DNA of 64,000 bases from DASVRZ01 sp038230215. GTDB taxonomy: Bacteria > Verrucomicrobiota > Verrucomicrobiia > Chthoniobacterales > DASVRZ01. The stretch's first letter is position 1; each line of letters begins with the position of its first letter. Positions 16,716 to 24,568 of the stretch are shown here, one piece after another. The notes beneath the pieces are model-generated. The model made no database searches, had not been told where the DNA came from, and saw only the letters and a list, made by a program, of their open reading frames with translations. A program made the position numbers and the translations under genes. Where the stretch lies: NCBI GenBank assembly GCA_038230215.1, contig JBBRNR010000002.1:310001-374000 (forward strand). The letters are read 5' to 3'.

Positions 16716-17513
16716 ATGCACCCTGCCCTCATGACTGATCCTGTTTCCACTAACGTCCCCGCTCCCGAGCCTAAAAAACGCAAGGCTCGGGGAGTGCTCA
16801 ACACCCGATGGCTCAAGCAACTGACCTCCGATGAGGAAATCATTAAATCGACCATCGACGAAATGAGCGGCGACACCTTGTTGACAACTGAACTCGCCCA
16901 GCATTGTATCGACCGCGACAATACGGTGCCGATTACCCCTGCGAGCCTCACCGTTCTTCTGAAGCAAGTGGCCGACGCCCGCAAGGACGGGGCCAATACC
17001 ACCACCAAACGGGCGGCACTGAAGAGCCTTACCGGGGGCGAAAAAACGGATACCAAGACGGCCGTCGCCGCCATTCGGAATGTGCAAACCCGGGCCAAGG
17101 GCAAATATGAGGAAGCCGATCCGGCTCGCCTCTCCGCCTATTACGTCGGCAAACCGCTTAAAACCCGGCTGCAAATTACCCAGGCAGGTGCGGCGGTCTT
17201 TACGCTCCTGCGCACAAAGGACGATCAGGATCAACCAATCGCCCCGGAGGACGTTTTGCCGGGTTACGACCAGTTAAAAATCGATCAGTTGGAGATCGAT
17301 CTGGGGAGTTACAGCGGAGTGCAGACGCGTCAAAGCGCCGCGCGCAAGACGGCGAGCGACGGGCGGCTGACGTTCGAGGAAAGTTGCGCCCAGGTGGGTC
17401 GTCGCCGTCGCAAACTGCAACTCGCCATCGACGCCGAGCGCCCTTTCACAAACCCGAACAACGCCCCACTCCGCACCCGCCTGGGTCTCCCCGCCAATGA
17501 ACCCATCGCGTAA
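16716..17513 (+). CDS. Orphan protein B
   Basis: A 265-residue hydrophilic, mostly helical protein of no family that I recognise. The N-terminal 25 residues are Pro/Lys-rich (PEPKKRKARG). The middle has a Lys/Arg-rich helix with TTTKRAALKSLTGGE and NVQTRAKGKYEEADPARLSAYYVGKPL. Its basic character and helical make-up would fit nucleic-acid binding, but that is a guess. A second in-frame ATG at 16731 is an equally possible start (260 residues); neither has a good ribosome site. Codon use and GC match the chromosome, unlike the AT-rich array upstream. The architecture (short-period array, then spacer of about 200 bp, then an orphan gene) parallels orphan gene C. Confidence 0.7.
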   Translation: MHPALMTDPVSTNVPAPEPKKRKARGVLNTRWLKQLTSDEEIIKSTIDEMSGDTLLTTELAQHCIDRDNTVPITPASLTVLLKQVADARKDGANTTTKRAALKSLTGGEKTDTKTAVAAIRNVQTRAKGKYEEADPARLSAYYVGKPLKTRLQITQAGAAVFTLLRTKDDQDQPIAPEDVLPGYDQLKIDQLEIDLGSYSGVQTRQSAARKTASDGRLTFEESCAQVGRRRRKLQLAIDAERPFTNPNNAPLRTRLGLPANEPIA

Positions 17514-17634
17514 GGAGGGAAATCCACATTCCAATGCAACTCCAATGGAAAAAGACCATTTCCACCTGACAAGAACACCGCCCTACATCTAAGTGATGCT
17601 AATCGCCTCCGTGCGTTAGGCGAATTTCGCGTTT

Positions 17635-18201
17635 ATGCAATTTGGAACTTTCATGAGGTCAGTGATGCGGGGGATCGGGATCACATTCCTTCTTCTTGCC
17701 TTATGGTATATCGCATACGGATTTTTAGTTCCCGCATTAGCTCCTGCGATTCCGCCTAGAAGACTGTTCATCCGTGGGTGCGTGCTCCTCTTTTTTAGCA
17801 TCTGCTTGTTGCGTCGAGCACTCATTAGAGAGTTTCTCCATCCCAGTCGTTACGACATTTATTTAGCGACTATCGCAGTTCTCCTCTGGTCTTACATCTT
17901 ATCGTGGGTTTACACTCCTTCATTCTGGGGGCGTGTTCTCCATCTTTGCTATTATCTGCATCTAAATAAGGCTACCACTAGGTCTCTGTTTGGCATCGGT
18001 TTTTTCTTCAGTTTCGCACTTGCCTCTTGTTTATGTCTCTTTCACGTCACTGTTTTAGTAGCTCCACCACTACGATTGCGTTTTCGTCCTTTGCTCCTTG
18101 GTCATACCGCAGCTTTCTTTTTGCTATTACTGTCCATCGGCATCGGAAGTCGCATCGCCAATCATCCTTTTCCGTATTTTTCTATATCACATCACTCATG
18201 A
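17635..18201 (+). CDS. Multi-pass membrane protein, unknown
   Basis: A 188-residue very hydrophobic protein with about five predicted transmembrane helices, a positively charged loop (RRLFIRG, LLRRALIREFLH) and a short polar C-terminus. I recognise no family. It follows orphan gene B after 121 bp and has lower GC than its neighbours, consistent with an accessory patch. The ATG at 17635 has no clear ribosome site. Orphan gene C is likewise followed by small membrane genes, so a link is possible but unproven. A hairpin-like CTATG/CATAG pair after the stop (about 18217-18238) may end the transcript. Confidence 0.55.
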   Translation: MQFGTFMRSVMRGIGITFLLLALWYIAYGFLVPALAPAIPPRRLFIRGCVLLFFSICLLRRALIREFLHPSRYDIYLATIAVLLWSYILSWVYTPSFWGRVLHLCYYLHLNKATTRSLFGIGFFFSFALASCLCLFHVTVLVAPPLRLRFRPLLLGHTAAFFLLLLSIGIGSRIANHPFPYFSISHHS

Positions 18202-18294
18202 GCTTAAATCGCCTAGCCCTATGGAAGAGGGCATAGCTAGTTTGACGGGCCGCGACTCGTTTTCTGCCTAGCCGAGAAACCGAGTTTCACCAAC

Positions 18295-18609
18295 TCAGTC
18301 CGCCTTTTCCTCGGCTTCCTCGCCGAGTTTGACGATGTCGCCGTCTTTGAAGAGGATGCCTTGCAAGACTTCGCGCCAGAGCGGTTTCTTGCGCAGGAGA
18401 AATTCGAGGTCCATCCCGAAGTGCTTGAACTCCTCCTTCTGCGCATTGGCCATAATGGCTTTGGCGGTTTTGTCTTTTTCGAGTGACATCCGCTGTTCAT
18501 ACCAGCCAATCGCCTCGGCCTCCTCGGTGAGCGAGACTAACATGCGGGCAAAGGTGCGGGTTTCCTCGGATAACTCCGACGGCGGTTCGTGATATTGATC
18601 AAATCCCAT
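18295..18609 (-). CDS. Encapsulated-ferritin-like (EncFtn) protein
   Basis: A 104-residue protein that matches the encapsulated ferritin family along its whole length: LSEETRTFARMLVSLTEEAEAIGWYEQR, a second helix with AQKEEFKHFGMDLEF, and a C-terminal W-x-E-x-L-x-x-I/Y-LFKDGDI segment (quoted in parts). Residues E30, E60 and H63 correspond to the ferroxidase ligands known in the Rhodospirillum rubrum protein. Such proteins oxidise Fe(II) as a ring of dimers, normally inside an encapsulin shell. I see no encapsulin gene next to it and no obvious C-terminal cargo-loading peptide. A longer frame runs upstream to 18906 but overlaps the next gene and has low-complexity translation; I chose ATG at 18607-18609. 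It is 52 bp after the small HMA-like gene. Confidence 0.8.
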   Translation of the reverse strand: MGFDQYHEPPSELSEETRTFARMLVSLTEEAEAIGWYEQRMSLEKDKTAKAIMANAQKEEFKHFGMDLEFLLRKKPLWREVLQGILFKDGDIVKLGEEAEEKAD

Positions 18610-18661
18610 AAATGAGGTAGCTGCCGATTGAGGTGGCGGTGAAGACGGGAACGGAGCGGAG

Positions 18662-18922
18662 TTAGACGGAAGTGGAGCCTGTCTCGCCGGTCTCGGAATC
18701 CTGAAAGAGGCTGGCGTGGTAGCCGCCGCGTTGAAGGGCTTCGATGATGGCGTCGTGGTGGATGGTGTCGGGGCGAAAGGAGACCCAGATGCCGCGCTCA
18801 ATGAGGCGGACGCCTTCGACGCCGCGCAGTTTCTGGAGAATTTTGCCCGCTGCGGCTTCATCCTCGGCGGTGTTAAGGTTAGGAACGGCAAGGTCAAGTT
18901 CCTCAAATTCGTGTGTGCTCAT
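18662..18922 (-). CDS. Small HMA-like-fold protein
   Basis: An 86-residue protein with the beta-alpha-beta-beta-alpha-beta order of heavy-metal-associated domains: a strand (LDLAVPNL), a helix (EDEAAAGKILQKLRGV), EGVRLIERGIWVSFRPDTI, then a helix and a last strand. The CxxC metal site of true HMA domains is missing. It lies just upstream of the EncFtn-like gene in the same direction, so a role in iron or metal handling is a reasonable inference. It could also be a regulatory ACT-like domain. Confidence 0.6.
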   Translation of the reverse strand: MSTHEFEELDLAVPNLNTAEDEAAAGKILQKLRGVEGVRLIERGIWVSFRPDTIHHDAIIEALQRGGYHASLFQDSETGETGSTSV

Positions 18923-19015
18923 GTTTTTAGGAAACGTTCTGTCTGGTGGCGGTGGTTTTGTCGGACTGGGAGGCGGGGTTAGTTTTCATTCGAGTTCCAA
19001 TCGACTGTGACGAAT

Positions 19016-19984
19016 TTATTTTCCAAGGGCGGCGCGAATCTCGGGGATGCGACCGGCGGAACCGAGTTTCTCGCCGCGGCTGACGATGAATTTGCGGTAT
19101 TCCTCGATGAAGATTTTGCCCGGCGGGCGGAAGTCGAACTCCTCGGGTTTGTCGCGAAAGAATTCGCGATGGACGCGGGTCCAAACCAATCGTCCGTCGG
19201 TATCGATGTTGACCTTGGTGACGCCGAGTTTGGCAGCGGGAAGGTATTCGTTTTCGTCCACTCCGACGGCGGAGGGATCGAGTTTGCCACCTGCGGCGTT
19301 AATGCGGCGGACTTCCTCGGCAGGAACGCAAGAGCTGCCGTGCATGACGATGGGAGTCGGCGGCAATCCGGCGGCAGCGACTTTGTCGCGGATGGCTTCG
19401 ATGACGTTGAAGTGAAGAGATTGTTGTCCTTTGAATTTGTAGGCGCCGTGGCTGGTGCCGATGGCCGCGGCGAGCGAGTCGCAGCCGGAGCGCTGGATGA
19501 ATTCAACGACTTCATCGGGGTTGGTGAGGCAGGCGTGGCCTTCGTCAACCACGATGTCTTCCTCGACGCCGCCGAGTTTACCGAGTTCTGCCTCGACGCT
19601 CAGACCCTTGGCGTGAGCGCGGTCCACGACGCGCTTGGTGATGGCGATATTTTCCTCAAAATCCTCGTGCGAGGCGTCGATCATGACCGAGCTGTAGAAA
19701 CCCGAGTCGATGCAGTCGTAACAGGTCGCCTCGTCGCCGTGATCGAGATGCACCGCGTAGATTGCCTCAGGAAAAATCTCCTCCGCCGCGCGGATGATGC
19801 CCTCGATCATGCGTTTATCGGTGTAATTGCGAGCGCCTTTGGAAAGCTGGATGATGAATGGCGCCTGGGACTCGACGCAGCCTTTGAAGAGGCCCATGGT
19901 TTGCTCAGCGTTGTTGATGTTGTAGGCGCCGATGGCGTATTTTCCGTAGGCGAGTTTGAAGAGTTCGGTGGTCGTGACGATCAT
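19016..19984 (-). CDS. fba: Class II fructose-bisphosphate aldolase family protein
   Basis: A 322-residue class II aldolase, a zinc enzyme that splits fructose 1,6-bisphosphate or a related ketose bisphosphate. Visible signatures are AVHLDHGDEATCYDCIDSGF (His zinc ligand and catalytic Asp region), SVEAELGKLGGVEED, AIGTSHGAYKF, and VMHGSSCVP near the C-terminus. I chose ATG 19982-19984 (MIVTTTELF) over 20026 because the extra N-terminus is not conserved in type. It diverges from the thioredoxin reductase gene with a 108-bp spacer that should hold both promoters. Tagatose-bisphosphate aldolase is an alternative specificity. Confidence 0.85.
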   Translation of the reverse strand: MIVTTTELFKLAYGKYAIGAYNINNAEQTMGLFKGCVESQAPFIIQLSKGARNYTDKRMIEGIIRAAEEIFPEAIYAVHLDHGDEATCYDCIDSGFYSSVMIDASHEDFEENIAITKRVVDRAHAKGLSVEAELGKLGGVEEDIVVDEGHACLTNPDEVVEFIQRSGCDSLAAAIGTSHGAYKFKGQQSLHFNVIEAIRDKVAAAGLPPTPIVMHGSSCVPAEEVRRINAAGGKLDPSAVGVDENEYLPAAKLGVTKVNIDTDGRLVWTRVHREFFRDKPEEFDFRPPGKIFIEEYRKFIVSRGEKLGSAGRIPEIRAALGK

Positions 19985-20092
19985 GGCGGGAGTTTTATCG
20001 CCACCATCGTGGAGGGCAAGCCGCAATTCGCTTTCCGGCGCGATTCGCTTTTTGCCCGTGGAGTGCTTTATTCCCCGTCCTCATTGAAAACT

Positions 20093-21022
20093 ATGGAAAA
20101 CGTCATCATCGTCGGGACCGGTTGCGCTGGTCTTACCGCCGCCATCTACACGGCTCGCGCCAATCTTTCGCCGCTCGTTCTTGAGGGAAAAGAACCCGGC
20201 GGCCAACTCACGACGACGACGCTAGTGGAGAATTTTCCTGGTTTCCCAGAGGGCATCGACGGCCCGCAACTCATCATGAACATGAAGGCGCAGGCGGGCA
20301 AATTTGGAGCCCGTTTTGAGTATTCTCTAGTCACGGAATTCGAGCCCAGCGACGGTCACGCCCGTCCGCATCGCGTGAAAGTCGATGATGAATGGATGGA
20401 AACGAAAACGCTCATCATCGCCAGCGGTGCCTCCGCAAAATGGCTAGGACTTCCGGACGAAAGCAAGCTTGTCGGTCATGGTCTGACTTCTTGCGCGACT
20501 TGCGACGGAGCCTTTTACCGCAATGTGCCGGTGGCTGTCATCGGCGGCGGGGATTCGGCGGCGGAAGAGGCGATTTTCCTGACGCGCTTCGCCTCGAAAG
20601 TCTATCTGGTGCATCGCCGCGACGCGTTGCGCGCCTCAAAAATCATGGCCGACCGCGTGCTTGCCAACGAAAAAGTCCAGCCCGTCTGGAACACCGTTCC
20701 CGTGGAATATCTCACCGACGAACAGGGCGAAATGCGGGCACTGAAAGTCCGCGACACTGTTACCCTCCTTGAGAGTGAATTGGAAGTCGCCTGTGTTTTC
20801 GTCGCCATCGGCCACAACCCAAACACGAAGCCCTTCCTCGGCAAATTGCCCACCGATGAAGCCGGTTATCTTCTGCAAACCAAGGGAACCGCTACCGCCT
20901 TACCCGGTGTTTTCGCCGCGGGCGATGTGGCCGACACAGTTTACCGGCAAGCGATTACAGCGGCAGGGCAAGGCTGCGCGGCGGCCATCGAAGTCGAGAA
21001 ATTCCTCGCTGATCAGGAATAA
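20093..21022 (+). CDS. trxB: Thioredoxin-disulfide reductase
   Basis: A 309-residue FAD/NADPH enzyme of standard TrxB length that reduces thioredoxin. FAD-binding motif GTGCAGLTAAIYTARA near residue 8, redox-active disulfide SCATCDG near 140, NADPH-binding GGGDSAAEEA, and the C-terminal FAD motif GVFAAGDV with a final AITAAGQGCAAAIE helix are all present. The reading frame is open far upstream (to 19007), but that part is antisense to the aldolase gene; ATG 20093 is the true start. The next gene starts 13 bp after the stop. Confidence 0.95.
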   Translation: MENVIIVGTGCAGLTAAIYTARANLSPLVLEGKEPGGQLTTTTLVENFPGFPEGIDGPQLIMNMKAQAGKFGARFEYSLVTEFEPSDGHARPHRVKVDDEWMETKTLIIASGASAKWLGLPDESKLVGHGLTSCATCDGAFYRNVPVAVIGGGDSAAEEAIFLTRFASKVYLVHRRDALRASKIMADRVLANEKVQPVWNTVPVEYLTDEQGEMRALKVRDTVTLLESELEVACVFVAIGHNPNTKPFLGKLPTDEAGYLLQTKGTATALPGVFAAGDVADTVYRQAITAAGQGCAAAIEVEKFLADQE

Positions 21023-21035
21023 TGGCGTCGCTGAT

Positions 21036-22211
21036 TTGAAAATCTGCGACCTCACCCAGTTTTATTCGCCGGTCAGCGGCGGGGTGAAGCGTTACGTGCA
21101 GGAAAAAGTCGATTACCTGCGGCGCGAGCGACCTGACTGCGAGCATATTCTCATCATTCCCGGAGAAAAAACTGAGCGAATCGTCGAGCCCCAGCGGCGA
21201 ATATACACGATCAAATCGCCGCTCATTTCAAGAACATCGCGTTATCGGATGCTCATTAACCTGGGGGAGATCGAGAATATTATTGAACTCGAACGTCCCC
21301 ACATTATCGAGTCTGGCGACCCTTACCAGGTCGCCTGGAAAGCGCTCGCCACTGGCACCGCGCTGCGCATTCCGGTGGTGGCATTCTATCATTCCCACTT
21401 TCCCGAGGCGTATCTGCGCAGTGTGGAAAAATTTCTCGGCCGCACCGCCGGCGATGCGCTCATGGAAGCCGCGGAGCGCTATGTGAGGCATCTTTACAAC
21501 AAATTCGCGCACACCCTGATCCCCTCCTCCGGTTTGAAACAATTGCTAGTCGATTGGGGCGTGACCAATACCGCACTGGTTGAGCTAGGAGTAAATACGA
21601 GCGTCTTCCGTCCGGGTCCACGGCAGCCGGGTTTTCGCGAGAAACATCAGATTCCCACTGAGGCAAAACTGCTCCTCTACGTCGGTCGTCTGGCTCCGGA
21701 GAAGAACGTGAAAACACTTTTTTCTGCCTTCGAGATTCTTACCAAAGAACAACCTAACACCTATCATTTACTCGTTCTTGGCGACGGCACGACGCGCGAT
21801 AGTTTGCAGCGACTCTCCACGGTAACGAAGGCCGTCACATGGCTGCCGTATTGCGGCGAATCGGAAGATCTGGCGAAGATATACCGTGAGACCGACCTCT
21901 TTGTTCATCCCGGTGTGTTGGAAACCTTCGGACTCGTCACACTGGAAAGTCAATCCTGCGGAACTCCCGTCGTCGGTATTCGCGGCAGCTACATGGACCG
22001 GATTATTTTCTCCAATCAACGTCATTGGGCCGAGGAAAATTCCCCCGAAAGTCTCGCCGCTGCAATCACTCAAACCTGCCGCGAAGACTTGCGCGAGATT
22101 GGCGCACTCGCCTCGCAGCAAGTCCGGGCCAGATACGATTGGAACTCCGTTTTCCAGAAGCTGCTCAGCATTTACCATTCGTCCATTGCCCAACCGGGCT
22201 TCGTTCGCTAG
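21036..22211 (+). CDS. Glycosyltransferase, GT4 family
   Basis: A 391-residue GT-B glycosyltransferase. The N-terminal half has DLTQFYSPVSGGVKRYV (acceptor-side glycine loop) and FYHSHFPEA; the C-terminal half has LLLYVGRLAPEKNVKTL and the nucleotide-sugar site FVHPGVLETFGLVTLESQSCGTPVV with the E-x7-E pattern of GT4 enzymes. It probably transfers a sugar onto a lipid or polysaccharide in the cytoplasm. The best start is TTG at 21036-21038, since no ATG or GTG is available in frame after the trxB stop. It forms a run with trxB and the next acetyltransferase. Confidence 0.8.
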   Translation: MKICDLTQFYSPVSGGVKRYVQEKVDYLRRERPDCEHILIIPGEKTERIVEPQRRIYTIKSPLISRTSRYRMLINLGEIENIIELERPHIIESGDPYQVAWKALATGTALRIPVVAFYHSHFPEAYLRSVEKFLGRTAGDALMEAAERYVRHLYNKFAHTLIPSSGLKQLLVDWGVTNTALVELGVNTSVFRPGPRQPGFREKHQIPTEAKLLLYVGRLAPEKNVKTLFSAFEILTKEQPNTYHLLVLGDGTTRDSLQRLSTVTKAVTWLPYCGESEDLAKIYRETDLFVHPGVLETFGLVTLESQSCGTPVVGIRGSYMDRIIFSNQRHWAEENSPESLAAAITQTCREDLREIGALASQQVRARYDWNSVFQKLLSIYHSSIAQPGFVR

Positions 22212-22224
22212 ATTGATTTTCTCC

Positions 22225-22908
22225 ATGTTAGATGACCGCCAGTTTTTGATTCGTCCTTATCAATCTTCCGACCGCAGCGAGGTGCGCCGTCTATGTTGCG
22301 AAACAGGTTTTCTGGGCAATCCGATTGACCCTATTTTCGAGGACCGCGAGCTGTTCGCCGATTACCTCACGCAGTACTATCTCGACCACGAGCCCGAGTC
22401 GTCATTCGTCATTCTGGTCGATGGCGAGTTAAAGGGCTATCTGCTCGGTTCGCGTCAACCGAGGCACCAACAGTTTCACAGCTTTTTTCAGAACCTCAGC
22501 CTCGTCACGCGCGGGCTACTGCGTTATCCGCGTTACAGCGCGACTTCAAAAAAATTCGTGCATTGGATTCTCTGCAACGGCTGGCGCGAAGTACCTGCCG
22601 CGCCTAGAAACATTCCACACTTCCATATCAATCTTCTGGCCGAGGCTCGCAGTGTTCCCACAACTCGCGCGCTAATGGATGCCTATCTAAGCTATCTAAC
22701 CAAATGCGGTGAGAAACAAGTCTATGGACAAATGACCACTTTCCACAACCGGCGCGGCACGAAGATGTTTGAGCGCTACGGTTTTAAGGTTATCAATCGC
22801 GCGGAGATCACAAAGTATCGCGACCTCCATCCAGAGCCGGTCTACCTCAGCACAGTACTAAAAGACTTGACCGAGAACAGCCAACTCTACGGGGGACGAC
22901 TTGGTTAG
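22225..22908 (+). CDS. GNAT-family acetyltransferase
   Basis: A 227-residue protein with a GNAT layout: IRPYQSSDRSEVRRLC at the N-terminus, a FVILVDGELKGYLLGS strand pair, HFHINLLAEARS for beta-4/5, then HNRRGTKMFERYGFKVINR, which is the usual acetyl-CoA-side helix and final strand. The substrate is unknown. It starts 13 bp after the glycosyltransferase, so a sugar N-acetylation role is possible. The canonical Q/R-x-x-G-x-G/A loop is not clear, so activity is not certain. Confidence 0.7.
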   Translation: MLDDRQFLIRPYQSSDRSEVRRLCCETGFLGNPIDPIFEDRELFADYLTQYYLDHEPESSFVILVDGELKGYLLGSRQPRHQQFHSFFQNLSLVTRGLLRYPRYSATSKKFVHWILCNGWREVPAAPRNIPHFHINLLAEARSVPTTRALMDAYLSYLTKCGEKQVYGQMTTFHNRRGTKMFERYGFKVINRAEITKYRDLHPEPVYLSTVLKDLTENSQLYGGRLG

Positions 22909-22919
22909 TAACTAGCTAA

Positions 22920-23399
22920 TCACTTGCGACTGATCGGGATTTTTCCGATCAGGGCTTTGTATTGCACTGTAACGAGGCCGTCCTCGATGTTGGTGATGAG
23001 AAGTTTCACAGTACCTGTCGTAGTACTCAAGGTTAGGAACTGGCCGCGCGTGTAGTCCTTGCCATTGATCACCGCAATGCTAGGAGTATCCAGAATAATG
23101 GAAGTCACCTTGTACTGCTCGATAGGAATGCGGAGGAGTTGCTCCTCGTTTACAGCTGCCTTCGCCCGCGGTGTGAAACCGATGGGCCAGAATGGGTTGC
23201 GGCCTTTTTCAGGAGGTGCAAACGTGGATTGGGTATGGGCGTGGTATTGGCTGACTAATGGAGTCACTGCAGATGTAGCAACGGGAAAGACTGGAGCGGG
23301 TTCTGAAGCCACCGGTGCCAGCTTTGGCCTAGGCACTTCTTGAGACATGGCCACAGTCACCCAAGCCAGCAAGCAGATAGTGGGGAAAGTGGTTTTCAT
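22920..23399 (-). CDS. PilP-like exported protein of the pilus assembly operon
   Basis: A 159-residue protein with a cleavable signal peptide (MKTTFPTICLLAWVTVAMS), a Pro-rich linker, then a small beta domain (GRNPFWPIGF, VTSIILDTPSIAVINGKDYTRGQ, LLITNIEDGLVTVQY). Position after PilM/N/O-like genes and the layout match PilP-type subunits that join the inner membrane complex to the secretin. Sequence similarity to PilP proper is weak. It overlaps the preceding gene by 4 bp. No secretin gene follows. Confidence 0.6.
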   Translation of the reverse strand: MKTTFPTICLLAWVTVAMSQEVPRPKLAPVASEPAPVFPVATSAVTPLVSQYHAHTQSTFAPPEKGRNPFWPIGFTPRAKAAVNEEQLLRIPIEQYKVTSIILDTPSIAVINGKDYTRGQFLTLSTTTGTVKLLITNIEDGLVTVQYKALIGKIPISRK

Positions 23400-23953
23400 T
23401 TAAGCAGGGTTCTAAATTCACAGACGATTCGCTGATCCTCAGGTGTGCCTGGACTCGCATCCACCTTGATAGAGCGCACGGAGAGTAGCGGCATTTCATT
23501 TTCAAATTCCGAGAGAGCGGTCATCACGGTGACAAATGACGATGGCGGAAAGCTAACATCCCACATGAAGTATTTGAAGCGCTCCAGTCCCTCACCTGGC
23601 ACCGCTTCTGTCGTGCGGAGTTGCAAGGTAACCTTGGGAACGCCGCGTTTGGCGAAAAACTGGTTCACCAGCGGCGGGAACCACGCGATGGCAGCTTCCT
23701 TGGGAATCATGCCCTCGATGGTTTGCATGGTGGCGACAGAAGTGGTTGACCGATCCACGGCATTTTTTCCCAGCTTGATCTGCTTTTTCGCGTCGTCGAG
23801 CTTCGTCTGCAACTCCGGTATAGCCTTGGTGCTGGCTGCCTCCTGCGAGTTAAGCGGTCCTAACAAAAACTGAAAATAACCATAGAGCAGAATGGCAAAC
23901 ATGATGCCACTCAGGACCATTTTTTGGATCTGATCTTTGTTGAATTTGGGCAT
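23396..23953 (-). CDS. PilO-like pilus assembly protein
   Basis: A 185-residue bitopic protein: one transmembrane helix near 12-32 (MVLSGIMFAILLYGYFQFLLG), a coiled-coil stretch (residues 38-60, rich in Lys/Gln/Leu), then an alpha-beta domain with two long-range strands. This is the plan of PilO. It sits between the PilN-like and PilP-like genes and overlaps the latter. PilN and PilO form an inner membrane platform for type IV pilus or type II secretion machines. Confidence 0.65.
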   Translation of the reverse strand: MPKFNKDQIQKMVLSGIMFAILLYGYFQFLLGPLNSQEAASTKAIPELQTKLDDAKKQIKLGKNAVDRSTTSVATMQTIEGMIPKEAAIAWFPPLVNQFFAKRGVPKVTLQLRTTEAVPGEGLERFKYFMWDVSFPPSSFVTVMTALSEFENEMPLLSVRSIKVDASPGTPEDQRIVCEFRTLLK

Positions 23954-23956
23954 GAT

Positions 23957-24562
23957 CTATTTTGTTTTAAGGGTGATCTCGAATCCGATGGCGAAGTTTG
24001 CCGTGGCGAAGCTTTTGCCATTGATGACAAGAGGTGTTTCGCTGTTTTCGAGGGATGCGAATTGCGAGGTGACGGTGCCGTAAGCCTTGCGCAGGCGCTC
24101 CTCCATGCTCTGGCGGAATCGCTCGGCGACAGCGCGCGGCTCGCGTCCGGCGGAGACACCCACAACGGTGAGTGTGACGCTTTCCCTAACCTTGTTTGTT
24201 CCCTCAAACCCGCTGATTTGAATCTCCGGTCCGGTGCCAGCCATGATCTCGCTGAAGAGCGGTCCCCAGTAAAAGCGGTTGTCGATGATTTTTTCCACGG
24301 CGGCGGTGGCGGCCAGAGTCAGGCTGGCGGCTGTCTCGTCGGCTTTGGCCTGGGTGGCTATAGGCGTGATCTTGGCGAGGTCACCTTCCAAATTTACTTT
24401 TTCCTGAGTGATCTTCGCGACTCCCGAGGATTTCATGAGATAGTAGCCATAGAAACAAACGGCCACTACCAACAAGGCAAGGATACCGAGTTTGAGCGGA
24501 TCGCGTTTTCGCTCGACGATTTTCGACTGTTCTTCGTGCAGGAGATTGATGTGCAGGGGCAT
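23957..24562 (-). CDS. PilN-like pilus assembly protein
   Basis: A 201-residue protein opening with MPLHINLLHEE, the short cytoplasmic peptide (INLLP-like) by which PilN docks onto PilM. One transmembrane helix follows at about 25-45 (LGILALLVVAVCFYGYYLM), then a coiled coil and a ferredoxin-like domain. It is 6 bp after the PilM-like gene. The order M-N-O-P is conserved in type IV pilus loci. Confidence 0.75.
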   Translation of the reverse strand: MPLHINLLHEEQSKIVERKRDPLKLGILALLVVAVCFYGYYLMKSSGVAKITQEKVNLEGDLAKITPIATQAKADETAASLTLAATAAVEKIIDNRFYWGPLFSEIMAGTGPEIQISGFEGTNKVRESVTLTVVGVSAGREPRAVAERFRQSMEERLRKAYGTVTSQFASLENSETPLVINGKSFATANFAIGFEITLKTK

Positions 24563-24568
24563 GATATT

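Noticed and set aside
18610..18906. 203-residue version of the EncFtn-like protein
   Set aside because: The extra part overlaps the HMA-like gene in another frame and is Pro/Ser/Ala-rich low-complexity sequence.
19007..20092. N-terminal extension of the thioredoxin reductase frame
   Set aside because: It is antisense to the aldolase gene and its translation is low-complexity. The TrxB FAD motif begins right after ATG 20093.
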